Below are positions 16,271 through 24,674 of a DNA stretch of 36,777 nucleotides, one piece after another. A model generated the notes under the pieces. It saw only the letters and a program-made list of their open reading frames with translations. It was not told the origin of the DNA and did not search any database. The stretch spans positions 1 through 36,777 of the forward strand of contig NZ_LHZV01000044.1 in the NCBI RefSeq assembly GCF_001581005.1, read 5' to 3'. Positions within the stretch are counted from its first letter, which is position 1, and the number at the start of each line of letters is the position of its first letter. This DNA comes from Acetobacter orleanensis (lineage in GTDB: Bacteria; Pseudomonadota; Alphaproteobacteria; Acetobacterales; Acetobacteraceae). The translations under genes and the position numbers were made by a program.

Positions 16271-19200
16271 ATGAGCCAGTTGATTGACAGACTGCTTTTT
16301 TTTAAAAAATACCACGGCAAGTTTGCAAATGGTCACGGTGTCAACACCGATGAAAGCCGTGCATGGGAGGATGTCTATCGCTCCCGGTGGGAAAGTGAAA
16401 AAATTGTCCGCTCAACCCATGGTGTAAACTGTACGGGTAGCTGTAGCTGGAAGATTTACGTCAAAAGCGGTCTGGTAACATGGGAAACACAGCAGACTGA
16501 CTACCCGCGTACCCGCCCGGATATGCCCAACCATGAACCACGCGGCTGCCCCCGTGGAGCGAGTTATTCATGGTATCTGTATAGCAGTAATCGCATCCGC
16601 TATCCTCTGGTGCGTAAACGACTGGTGGAGCTATGGCGTGAAAAACGTAAAGCTCTTGATGCCGTTACAGCATGGGGCGCGATTCAGAATGATCCTGTAA
16701 GTCGCAAAAGCTATCAGGCACAGCGCGGACTAGGGGGCTTTGTTCGGGTTTCATGGGAGGAGGCGAACGAGCTTATTGCTGCCGCTAATATCCATACAAT
16801 AAAAAAATGGGGGCCGGACAGGCTGGTTGGTTTTTCTCCCATTCCAGCCATGTCTATGCTGAGTTACGCGGCAGGTACTCGGTATCTGAGTCTTCTTGGT
16901 GGCACCTGTCTCTCTTTTTATGACTGGTATTGTGACCTTCCTCCGGCATCTCCCCAGACATTTGGTGACCAGACAGATGTTCCTGAGAGTCTCGACTGGT
17001 ACAACTCGGGTTATCTGCTAGTCTGGGGCTCCAATGTCTCCATGACCCGCACACCAGATGCACATTTTTATACAGAAGCCCGGTATCGCGGTGCAAAAAG
17101 TGTTGTAATTGCACCAGATTACGTTGAAGTCGCAAAATTTGCTGATTTATGGCTCCATCCCCGGCAAGGCACCGATTCCGCGTTGGCGCTGGCTATGGCG
17201 CACGTCATCCTGCGCGAGTTTTATCTGGAGCGTCAGGTTCCTTATTTTCAGGATTACGCAACCCGTTACACAGACCTCCCATTTCTGGTCATCTTAGAAT
17301 CCGCCGCTAACGGACAAAAACCCGGAAGGCTTTTGCGAGCAGCAGATCTCGCGGATGAACGCTACCAGACAACAGAAGCGGATTGGAAACCACTGGTCTG
17401 GGACCATGCGCAGTCCTGCCCGGCAATGCCGCGTGGCTCTGCCGGTTTCCGGTGGGAAAAGGAAGGAAAGTGGAATCTCGAACCCTTTGACGCGGTAACT
17501 GGTGCGCCCTTAACACCTGCCCTTTCTCTGGCTGAGAGCGGTGAGAAGGCAACAGTGCTGTTCCCCTATTTTGGCGGAGACGGGCGCTTTGGCCTGAATG
17601 AAGCGGAGCCTGTTCATGCCCGGAATGTGCCGGTAAGAAGCATAACCCTTAAAACAGGGGAAAAACTTCAGTGCGCTACTGTTTTTGATCTGATGGTGGC
17701 GCATTACGGTCTGTCTGCTGACCGGGCTGAATGGCCTGATTATGAGAGCAATGTGCCCGGCACTCCCGCATGGCAGGAAGCCATTACGGGTGTTCCACGG
17801 GATAGATGTCTGGCTGTGGCGCGCGGCTTTGCCCGCAATGCCGAGGCCACGCAAGGACGTTCCATGGTGATTCTGGGAGCGGGCCTGAACCATTGGTACA
17901 ACATGGACATGACGTACCGCGCCATTCTGAACATGCTTATGCTGTGTGGGTGTATCGGGCAGAATGGTGGTGGCTGGGCGCATTATGTTGGTCAGGAAAA
18001 ACTGCGTCCATCTGCAGGGTGGGGGCCTGTCGCCTTTGCTGGGGATTGGGGCGGGCCGCCGCGCCGCATGAATGGCACCAGCTTCTTTTACGCGCATACG
18101 GACCAATGGCGTTATGAGCAGGTGACGCCGCAGGCCCAGCTTTCGCCTCTCGCATCTGCCGTAAAATGGCCGCGAACCGTGCTCGACTGTAATATTGCGG
18201 CTGAACGGATGGGGTGGCTGCCGAGCGCTCCGCAACTGGCTGTTAATCCTCTAAGCCTCGGGAAGACCGCCAGAGAAAGCGGGCAGGACCCGGCCTCTTA
18301 TGTCAAGGAAGCCCTTCTTTCCGGCAGCGCTACACTGGCGTGTGAAGACCCGGATGCACCAGAAAACTGGCCGCGTAATATGTTTGTGTGGCGCTCAAAC
18401 CTGCTAGGCGCCAGTGGAAAAGGACATGAATACTTCATGAAACATCTGCTCGGCGCACCGAGCAATGTCATGAATGAAGATAGTGAACAAAGACCAGAAT
18501 TTGCAAAATGGCATGAGCAGGCACCGGAAGGAAAACTGGACCTGTTAACGACGATTGATTTTCGGATGAGCACCACGGCAATGTTCAGTGATGTCGTGTT
18601 GCCGACGGCAACATGGTATGAAAAATCAGACCTGAATACGTCAGACATGCACACGTTTATCCATCCGCTTCAGGCCGCGGTAGATCCAGCATGGGAAGCC
18701 AGAACAGACTGGAGCATTTTCCGGGGTCTGGCTGAAGCGTTCCAGCGCTTGGCACAGGGGCATCTTGCTGAGGAAACAGATGTTGTGCTGTCTCCATTGC
18801 AAAAAGACACACCCGCCGAGTTAGCACAGCCCTATGGAGGTCTGGACTGGCAGGCGGATCAGGGTGGCCATGTTCCGGGAAAGACAATGCCCCAGATCGC
18901 CGTGGTGACGCGCCGTTATGATGAGGTCTACGACCGCTATATTACTTTGGGGCCAGTTCTGGAAAATAAAGGAAATGCGGACCACGGGCTACAGTGGGAC
19001 ACAACGGAAGAAGTGCAGGAACTTAAGCAGACACATCCCTCTGTATCGCGTAAATATCCCGAGCGCTCATCTCTGTTTAAAGATACGGACGCGGTTGAGA
19101 CAGTTCTTATTCTGGCACCTGAAACGAATGGCGCTGTTTCTGCACGAAGCTGGAAGTCGCTGTCGGAAAAAACAGGGCGAGATCTTTCTCATCGACTGGG

Positions 19201-19969
19201 TGGCCGAGAAGGGGACCGCGTTACCTTTGCAGATATCGTGATCCAGCCACGTCAGGTCATTAACTCGCCTGTATGGAGCGGCGTTTCTTCTACACAGGAA
19301 GCCTACACGGCCAACTGGCTGAATGTGCATGAATATGTACCGTGGCGCACGTTGACGGGGCGTCTCCAGTTTTATCAGGATCACCCGTGGTTACGCGATT
19401 TTGGTGAAACATTTGCTACTTACAAGCCGCCTATTGAGACATACTCGACGCCAGAAGCGCTGGGTTCTGCTCATGATAACGGAAATCCGGTTATTTCCCT
19501 TAATTTTTTAACCCCACATCAGAAGTGGGGGATTCACAGTACTTATGCTGAAAACCTGATCATGCTGACACTTGGTCGTGGTGGACCCGTCGTTTGGATT
19601 AGCGAAAAAGATGCCGAAAGACTGGAAATTGTTGATAATGACTGGGTGGAAGCTTTCAACCGCAACGGGACACTTGTGGCGCGGGCTGTGGTCAGTCAGC
19701 GTATCCCGTCAGGGGCTGCATTCATGTATCACGCGGCAGAAAGGACAGCGAATGTGCCGGGAAGTGAAATTACCGGAAAGCGCGCAGGTATTCATAATTC
19801 CGTGACACGTGTCGTCATGAAACCAACACATATGGTTGGCGGATACGCGCATCTTTCATGGTCGTTCAATTATTACGGGCCGGTTGGATCCAATCGTGAT
19901 GAATTCATCTTCCTGCGCAAGATGAATGAAGTGAACTGGTTCGATACCGACGACAAGAGGCTCGGGTAA
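16271..19969 (+). CDS. narG: Respiratory nitrate reductase, catalytic alpha subunit NarG
   Basis: This protein has 1232 residues from ATG 16271. It is the molybdenum bis-MGD catalytic subunit that reduces nitrate to nitrite on the cytoplasmic face of the membrane, receiving electrons from NarH. The N-terminus aligns with Escherichia coli NarG (MSQLIDRL against MSKFLDRF). The FS0 iron-sulfur ligands are present: H50, C54, C58 and C93 (THGVNCTGSCSW, then PRGCPRGASYSW). The Mo-ligand aspartate region SFYDWYCDLPPASPQTFG is intact, as are the C-terminal LTPHQKWGIHSTY and GRGGPVVW blocks. An in-frame upstream ATG at 16199 is rejected because the extension has no homology and would overlap the FNR-like box. 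It is the first gene of narGHJI, and no nitrate transporter gene narK precedes it. Confidence 0.97.
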   Translation: MSQLIDRLLFFKKYHGKFANGHGVNTDESRAWEDVYRSRWESEKIVRSTHGVNCTGSCSWKIYVKSGLVTWETQQTDYPRTRPDMPNHEPRGCPRGASYSWYLYSSNRIRYPLVRKRLVELWREKRKALDAVTAWGAIQNDPVSRKSYQAQRGLGGFVRVSWEEANELIAAANIHTIKKWGPDRLVGFSPIPAMSMLSYAAGTRYLSLLGGTCLSFYDWYCDLPPASPQTFGDQTDVPESLDWYNSGYLLVWGSNVSMTRTPDAHFYTEARYRGAKSVVIAPDYVEVAKFADLWLHPRQGTDSALALAMAHVILREFYLERQVPYFQDYATRYTDLPFLVILESAANGQKPGRLLRAADLADERYQTTEADWKPLVWDHAQSCPAMPRGSAGFRWEKEGKWNLEPFDAVTGAPLTPALSLAESGEKATVLFPYFGGDGRFGLNEAEPVHARNVPVRSITLKTGEKLQCATVFDLMVAHYGLSADRAEWPDYESNVPGTPAWQEAITGVPRDRCLAVARGFARNAEATQGRSMVILGAGLNHWYNMDMTYRAILNMLMLCGCIGQNGGGWAHYVGQEKLRPSAGWGPVAFAGDWGGPPRRMNGTSFFYAHTDQWRYEQVTPQAQLSPLASAVKWPRTVLDCNIAAERMGWLPSAPQLAVNPLSLGKTARESGQDPASYVKEALLSGSATLACEDPDAPENWPRNMFVWRSNLLGASGKGHEYFMKHLLGAPSNVMNEDSEQRPEFAKWHEQAPEGKLDLLTTIDFRMSTTAMFSDVVLPTATWYEKSDLNTSDMHTFIHPLQAAVDPAWEARTDWSIFRGLAEAFQRLAQGHLAEETDVVLSPLQKDTPAELAQPYGGLDWQADQGGHVPGKTMPQIAVVTRRYDEVYDRYITLGPVLENKGNADHGLQWDTTEEVQELKQTHPSVSRKYPERSSLFKDTDAVETVLILAPETNGAVSARSWKSLSEKTGRDLSHRLGGREGDRVTFADIVIQPRQVINSPVWSGVSSTQEAYTANWLNVHEYVPWRTLTGRLQFYQDHPWLRDFGETFATYKPPIETYSTPEALGSAHDNGNPVISLNFLTPHQKWGIHSTYAENLIMLTLGRGGPVVWISEKDAERLEIVDNDWVEAFNRNGTLVARAVVSQRIPSGAAFMYHAAERTANVPGSEITGKRAGIHNSVTRVVMKPTHMVGGYAHLSWSFNYYGPVGSNRDEFIFLRKMNEVNWFDTDDKRLG

Positions 19970-20021
19970 TGCTGGTTTTTACAATCTTACCAATTTTTCC
20001 ATGCATTATAGGTCATTGAAC

Positions 20022-21554
20022 GTGAAGATACGTGCACAGATAGGTAAGGTCCTTAACCTCGATAAATGTATCGGGTGTCACACCTGTAGCGTGACATGCA
20101 AACAGGTCTGGACCAATCGTGATGGTGTTGAATATGCATGGTTCAACAACGTTGAAAGCAAGCCGGGTGTGGGTTTTCCACAGCAGTGGGAAAATCAGGA
20201 GTTGTGGCATGGCGGCTGGCAACTGGGGAAGGGAGAGTCTCTCCGGCCAAAAATTGGCGGAAAATGGCGAATCCTTTCAAAGATATTTGCCAATCCAAAT
20301 CTTCCGCAACTTGATGATTATTACGAACCCTTTGATTTTGATTATGCTGCTTTGCAGAACGAGAAAAGTGAGCAGGTTGTTACATCTGTCAGGCCCTATT
20401 CCCGTATTACCGGGCAGGTTATGGACAAGATTGAAAAAGGACCCAACTGGGAGGAGTCTTTGGGGACGGAATTTAAACAACGTTCGAGAGATTATAACTT
20501 CCGGAATATAGAAAAAGAAATCTACGGCCAGTTTGAAAACAGTTTTCTGATGTTCCTGCCGCGGCTATGTGAACATTGTTTAAACCCGACGTGCGTGGCT
20601 TCCTGTCCCTCTGGTTCTATTTATAAACGCGAAGAAGACGGCATTGTTCTGGTGGATCAGGAGAAATGTCGTGGCTGGCGTATGTGCGTTAGCGGCTGTC
20701 CGTATAAGAAAATTTATTATAACTGGCATACCGGAAAATCAGAAAAATGCGTTTTCTGTTACCCGCGTATAGAAAGCGGACAACCTACAGTCTGCTCTGA
20801 AACCTGCGTTGGTCGTATCCGCTATCTGGGTGTGATGCTGTATGATGCCGATAAGATTGAGACCGCAGCTGCCACTAAAAATCCGGAAGACGCTTATCAG
20901 GAGCAGCTTGACCTCTTTCTTAATCCACACGATCCAGCCGTAATTGAGCAGGCCCGCCGGGACGGAATATCTGAAGCATGGATTGAGGCCGCCCAACGCT
21001 CGCCAGTCTATCGCATGATTAAGGAGTGGAAGATCGCTTTTCCACTGCATCCAGAGTATCGGACGCTCCCGATGGTCTGGTATATCCCGCCACTGTCTCC
21101 CATTCAGGAGGCTGCGTCTGCGGGCAGTCTGGAAACTCTGAACGGTATTCCAGACATAAATAGTCTGCGCATTCCAGTGCAGTATCTTGCAAATATGCTG
21201 ACAGCCGGAGACGAAGTGCCCGTTAAAGCTGCACTCAATTGCCTTCTGGCGTTGCGTGCCTATATGCGCCGCTTCCAGATTGAAAATGTGCGCGATACCA
21301 CTTTGCTGCAAACAACAGGCCTTTCAGAACAGCAGATTCAGGATATGTATCGGCTTCTGGCAATTGCCAATTACGAAGACCGTTTTGTTGTGCCAACCGC
21401 TCATAAAGAAGATGCGGAAGACCCTTACCATCAACGGGGTATTGCAGGTTTTCATTTTAATCAGATGACGACCTCTGGAAAAAGTCGCTTTAGCTTATGG
21501 GGGCAGCAAGGCTCGCGGCCAGAAATTCGTCGGCATACAGGCAAAGGAGGATGA
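20022..21554 (+). CDS. narH: Respiratory nitrate reductase, iron-sulfur beta subunit NarH
   Basis: 510 residues from GTG 20022, whose start (VKIRAQIGKVLNLDKC) aligns with E. coli NarH (MKIRSQVGMVLNLDKC); E. coli NarH is about 512 residues. NarH relays electrons from the NarI haems to NarG through four iron-sulfur clusters. All cysteine groups are visible: C16-x2-C19-x2-C22-x3-C26, CEHCLNPTCVASCP, CRGWRMCVSGCP (with the Trp that makes this cluster a 3Fe-4S) and CVFCYPRI with PTVCSETC. An upstream in-frame ATG (20001) would add seven non-homologous residues and has no ribosome site. The gene begins 52 bases after narG. Its last bases overlap the ATGA preceding narJ. Confidence 0.96.
   Translation: MKIRAQIGKVLNLDKCIGCHTCSVTCKQVWTNRDGVEYAWFNNVESKPGVGFPQQWENQELWHGGWQLGKGESLRPKIGGKWRILSKIFANPNLPQLDDYYEPFDFDYAALQNEKSEQVVTSVRPYSRITGQVMDKIEKGPNWEESLGTEFKQRSRDYNFRNIEKEIYGQFENSFLMFLPRLCEHCLNPTCVASCPSGSIYKREEDGIVLVDQEKCRGWRMCVSGCPYKKIYYNWHTGKSEKCVFCYPRIESGQPTVCSETCVGRIRYLGVMLYDADKIETAAATKNPEDAYQEQLDLFLNPHDPAVIEQARRDGISEAWIEAAQRSPVYRMIKEWKIAFPLHPEYRTLPMVWYIPPLSPIQEAASAGSLETLNGIPDINSLRIPVQYLANMLTAGDEVPVKAALNCLLALRAYMRRFQIENVRDTTLLQTTGLSEQQIQDMYRLLAIANYEDRFVVPTAHKEDAEDPYHQRGIAGFHFNQMTTSGKSRFSLWGQQGSRPEIRRHTGKGG
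21543..21550 (+). promoter_or_regulatory. Shine-Dalgarno site for narJ that favours a GTG start
   Basis: AAAGGAGG ends immediately before ATG 21551, leaving no spacer, but sits six bases before GTG 21557. The GTG is therefore the more likely narJ start. Confidence 0.6.
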
Positions 21555-21556
21555 CC

Positions 21557-22252
21557 GTGTCGCATCCTCTTTTATTTTTGTGCCAGATCAGTGCGATTTT
21601 GCTGCGCTATCCGGACGAACTCATAAAGCAAGAGAGTTCAGAACTTGGAACGCTTGTTTCATCTTCAGATCTTACAGTAGAAGAGAAAAAAGCCTTTGAA
21701 GATATTTGTGATTTTTTAAGGGTTACGCCGCTTCTGGACGCACAGAGCCAGTATGTACAGCTTTTTGATATGTCTCCTTCCTTATCCCTTTATCTTTTTC
21801 AGCATGTACATGGGGATTCTCGCATGCGCGGGCAGGCCATGGTCGATCTTCTGGAGGATTATCGAGCAGCGGGGCTTGATATGAAGGGCAATGAGCTGCC
21901 GGATTTTCTTCCGGCCTATCTCGAATACGCATCTCTTTGCGAACCAGAAAAAACACGGGATTTACTGGCAGAAATTGTTGATATTCTTGCTGTGCTGAGA
22001 GACCGCCTTCAGGCAAGGCAGTCTGTTTATAGTGGTCTTTTCAGGGTTTTACAGAATGCCTCAGGCCGCGTGCCAGACAAGGAAATTGTTCACGCACATT
22101 TAAGAGATACCGCCATGATGGATGATCCAGCCACGCTGGATGCTCGTTATGAAGAAAAGCCAGTTACGTTTGAGAATGCGTCGCCACCGACGGGATGCCA
22201 GACCATGCGTCATGCCAATTCGGATAACAGCCATGTGGGAAGTAGAAAATGA
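21557..22252 (+). CDS. narJ: Nitrate reductase assembly chaperone NarJ
   Basis: 231 residues from GTG 21557 (or 233 from ATG 21551). It is a TorD/DmsD-NarJ-type cytoplasmic chaperone that holds apo-NarGH while the molybdenum cofactor is inserted and prevents premature membrane docking. Recognisable features are the helical LLRYPDEL segment, the SLYLFQHVHGDSRMRGQAMVD motif (E. coli NarJ has a closely related HVHGESRDRG stretch) and DFLPAYLEY. The length is close to the usual 230-240. The stop overlaps the narI ATG (ATGA), implying translational coupling. The C-terminal 40 residues are poorly conserved, as in the family. Confidence 0.94.
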   Translation: MSHPLLFLCQISAILLRYPDELIKQESSELGTLVSSSDLTVEEKKAFEDICDFLRVTPLLDAQSQYVQLFDMSPSLSLYLFQHVHGDSRMRGQAMVDLLEDYRAAGLDMKGNELPDFLPAYLEYASLCEPEKTRDLLAEIVDILAVLRDRLQARQSVYSGLFRVLQNASGRVPDKEIVHAHLRDTAMMDDPATLDARYEEKPVTFENASPPTGCQTMRHANSDNSHVGSRK

Positions 22253-22953
22253 ATTGGGTCGAGTATTTTCTATTCCAAATCTATCCTTATTTTTGCCTTG
22301 GTATATTTGTTATCGGGTGCTGGGCGCGGTTTGATAGAAGCCAGTTCTCATGGCGGGCTGAGTCTAGTGAATTTCTTGAGCGGCGGACGTTGAAGTGGGC
22401 GAGTAACTGTTTCCACGTCGGCGTGTTGGGATTGATGATGGGCCACGCTGCTGGGCTTCTGACACCGCCACAACTCACGGAAGCTTTGGGGCTGAGTGCA
22501 CATGCACACCAACTTCTGGCCGTTGGTGCGGGCAGCATATTTGCTTTTTTTGCTGCAATTGGCGGTGGTGGACTGATTTACCGTCGCCTCTTTAATGCCC
22601 GTGTCAAAGCAACTGGCCGTCCAACCGATCTTTTTATTCTTGTGTTTGTTTATACGCAGTTATGGCTTGGTATCTTGGGGCTACCACACTCCATGATGCA
22701 CTCAGACGGAAGCACTATGGAGATACTTGGCCAATGGTGTCGTGGTGTGCTGATATTCCGTCCTGATCTTGCAAATCTTCTGAAGCCTATTCCGTGGATT
22801 TATAAGCTCCATCTGGTCACTGGAATGACGCTGTTTTTGCTGACACCCTTCACGCGTCTGGTGCATGTCATTTCAGCACCGATCTGGTATATTTTCCGGC
22901 CGGGTTGGCAGATTGTACGTCAGAATAGACACGTCGCCAATGATGAGACCTGA
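22249..22953 (+). CDS. narI: Respiratory nitrate reductase, cytochrome b gamma subunit NarI
   Basis: A 234-residue, five-helix membrane subunit that oxidises quinol on the periplasmic side and passes electrons through two b haems to NarH. The four haem-ligand histidines are at H56 and H66 (CFHVGVLGLMMGH) and H188 and H206 (YKLHLVTGMTLFLL, then RLVHVIS), matching H56, H66, H187 and H205 of E. coli. The WRAESSEFLERR block after TM1 is also typical. It starts with ATG 22249, which overlaps the narJ stop, and is followed 10 bases later by the PpiC gene, so five genes are tightly packed. Confidence 0.95.
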   Translation: MNWVEYFLFQIYPYFCLGIFVIGCWARFDRSQFSWRAESSEFLERRTLKWASNCFHVGVLGLMMGHAAGLLTPPQLTEALGLSAHAHQLLAVGAGSIFAFFAAIGGGGLIYRRLFNARVKATGRPTDLFILVFVYTQLWLGILGLPHSMMHSDGSTMEILGQWCRGVLIFRPDLANLLKPIPWIYKLHLVTGMTLFLLTPFTRLVHVISAPIWYIFRPGWQIVRQNRHVANDET

Positions 22954-22963
22954 GCAAGAAACT

Positions 22964-23788
22964 ATGTCTATTTTTGTGAATGATACAGAAATTCGAGATC
23001 ACGCTGTGCAAGCGGAAATGCCATTCCATAAAGCAGCCTCTGTTCAGGCTCAATGGCAGGAAGCTGTGCGTGCTCTGGTTATAAAAACACTGCTTCTGGA
23101 CGAGGCACGAAAGACGTTTCCAACAGAAAATATAGATTTTTCAGACGAAGAGACAGTCATACAGGCTCTTCTTGAGCAGGCAGTTAAAGTGCCAACACCA
23201 ACAGAGAGTGAGCTTGAGAGGTGGTATGCGTCCAATCACGCTCAGTCCGAAGAACCCGCTATGCATATACGGCATATTCTTATCTATGCCGATAAGTCTC
23301 TGCCAGGTTCATTAGATGCTGCTCAGAAAAGAGCGCAGGAAATTTTAGAATATTTACAGGGCAATCCGCAGGATTTCGAGCAGTTTGCGGCACGCTATTC
23401 AGAATGTCCCTCAGCTAGTCGAGGCGGAGACCTCGGGGTTGTGCGGGAAGATGATCTATTGATTGAATTCAGAAAAGCGTTGAAAGAAACGAAAGACGGC
23501 GCATTTTGCAGTGAACTGATAGAGACACGATATGGAGTGCATATGGTGCAACTCTTAAAGCGCTTTTCTGAAGAGAGGACGAATCCGGTGCGCCAAGAAG
23601 AAGAAAAGCAGAAAATAAAAACTTTTCTTGAAGACACGAGTTGGAAGCAGGGCGTGCAGAACTACATAGCCGTACTTGCGTCTAAAGCACGTATCAAGGG
23701 ATTTGATCTGTTTGCAGGTACAACGGTCCAAGCGTCCAATGGTAACTGGCCTGATGGAGGCGCTTGTACAGGAAAAAAAGTCCAATAG
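22964..23788 (+). CDS. Cytoplasmic PpiC/parvulin-type peptidyl-prolyl isomerase of the nar operon
   Basis: 274 residues from ATG 22964. A helical N-terminal region (about 1-95) is followed by a parvulin domain at about 99-202, with the usual landmarks: MHIRHILIY, FAARYSECPSASRGGDLGVV, and YGVHMVQLLKR. There is no signal peptide, so it should act in the cytoplasm, unlike SurA or PrsA. The arrangement resembles NifM, the parvulin that matures nitrogenase Fe protein, and parvulin genes are known to follow narI in several proteobacteria. It is probably a folding factor for the nitrate reductase subunits. In-frame ATGs at 22940 and 22943 are possible alternatives overlapping narI. The tail (about 205-274) is charged and helical. 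Confidence 0.88.
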   Translation: MSIFVNDTEIRDHAVQAEMPFHKAASVQAQWQEAVRALVIKTLLLDEARKTFPTENIDFSDEETVIQALLEQAVKVPTPTESELERWYASNHAQSEEPAMHIRHILIYADKSLPGSLDAAQKRAQEILEYLQGNPQDFEQFAARYSECPSASRGGDLGVVREDDLLIEFRKALKETKDGAFCSELIETRYGVHMVQLLKRFSEERTNPVRQEEEKQKIKTFLEDTSWKQGVQNYIAVLASKARIKGFDLFAGTTVQASNGNWPDGGACTGKKVQ

Positions 23789-23840
23789 GTCAAATGCTAA
23801 ATACTTCTGTGGTGTTCACAGATAATCCTGAGAGTTTTTC

Positions 23841-24329
23841 ATGTTTCCGGACCTGTTTTTTAAAACACTTGCTGCTCTGGTAACTGCGGCCGTTATGGGC
23901 ATGCTAGCCTATGTAACCCATTTACCACTGCTGTTTCCTAGTTTGGGGCCGACTATCTTCATCCATATCATGACGCCGCAACAGGAGGCGGCAAGAGTCT
24001 GGAATACGCTTGTGGGCCACGCAATTGGTATTGTGGCTGCCGTAGTGTCATTGTGGATTTTTAACGCTACCACAATGCCTGTTGCAATGAGTATTGATCA
24101 TATTACTTGGAATCGTATGGCTGCTAGTGCTTTGGCGGTGTCACTCACTATTTTAGGGCAGGGTTTTTTTAAGGCAAATCATGCACCGGCAGCAGCCACA
24201 ACTTTGCTACTAAGTTTAGGTGGTTTTCATACAGATATTGAGACTATCAGCATTATATGTGGAGGGGTAGTGGTATGTACCGGAATTTCCGAGGTATTTC
24301 AAAAAATATTAAACGAAAGGATTAAGTAA
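23841..24329 (+). CDS. HPP-family integral membrane protein, possible nitrite transporter
   Basis: A 162-residue protein with four hydrophobic helices and the HPP-family landmarks: PLLFPSLGPTIFIHIMTPQQEAAR near the N-terminus and ANHAPAAATTLL, the H-x-P-A motif, near residue 115. HPP proteins of cyanobacteria and chloroplasts have been linked to nitrite transport. Here the gene sits 52 bases after the nitrate-reductase-linked isomerase gene, in the same orientation, in an operon that lacks narK. Nitrite export or nitrate/nitrite exchange is therefore a reasonable inference, not shown by the sequence. The 3' end overlaps a minus-strand open frame by 21 bases. An IS701-type element begins about 270 bases downstream. 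Confidence 0.85.
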   Translation: MFPDLFFKTLAALVTAAVMGMLAYVTHLPLLFPSLGPTIFIHIMTPQQEAARVWNTLVGHAIGIVAAVVSLWIFNATTMPVAMSIDHITWNRMAASALAVSLTILGQGFFKANHAPAAATTLLLSLGGFHTDIETISIICGGVVVCTGISEVFQKILNERIK

Positions 24330-24674
24330 TTGGAGAGTGTCAGGGTATTTTTTCTGGCCAGGCTTTGAGGGGGCAGGTGTCACCTGCTGGGAAAGGAGAG
24401 CTTTCTGTAACCCTTCACTCATGCCCTTTTGGTGAGCGTCACGCGCAAACCATGCCGACAGTCTTGCAAGTTCGAGCGTTTGCTTGCATTCGCTGTTGTC
24501 TCTGGCTTCCTGCGTGACCAACAGGTTCAGCATCATTTTGATGTTTCTAAGGTCTTCAGGCGGAAGGGTTTCAAGAGTGTCCGCATGGGCAAGGCCTACC
24601 ACTACAGTTGCATTTTGTGTTGTGAGTGAGAGCGGATAGCGCTGGCTTGATGTTTTCATCGAAAGACAGACCAT
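24309..24674 (-). pseudogene. Truncated hypothetical protein fused to the end of an IS701-type element
   Basis: This 121-codon frame encodes an unrecognised, helix-rich, Leu/Glu-rich sequence (LPPEDLRNIKMMLNLLVTQEA, then ARLSAWFARDAHQKG). Its first 25 or so codons lie inside the IS element: the inverted repeat (24597-24621) crosses the frame. The natural N-terminus is therefore missing or replaced. Neither candidate start (24674 or 24659) has a ribosome site. The last 21 bases overlap the HPP gene on the opposite strand. It is most likely the 3' remnant of a gene cut by transposition; its function is unknown. Confidence 0.5.
24597..24621 (+). repeat. Left terminal inverted repeat of the IS701-type element
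   Basis: Reading inward, this matches the right-end repeat (25988-26012) at 23 of 25 positions. The first two bases probably belong to the flanking CTA. Confidence 0.8.
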
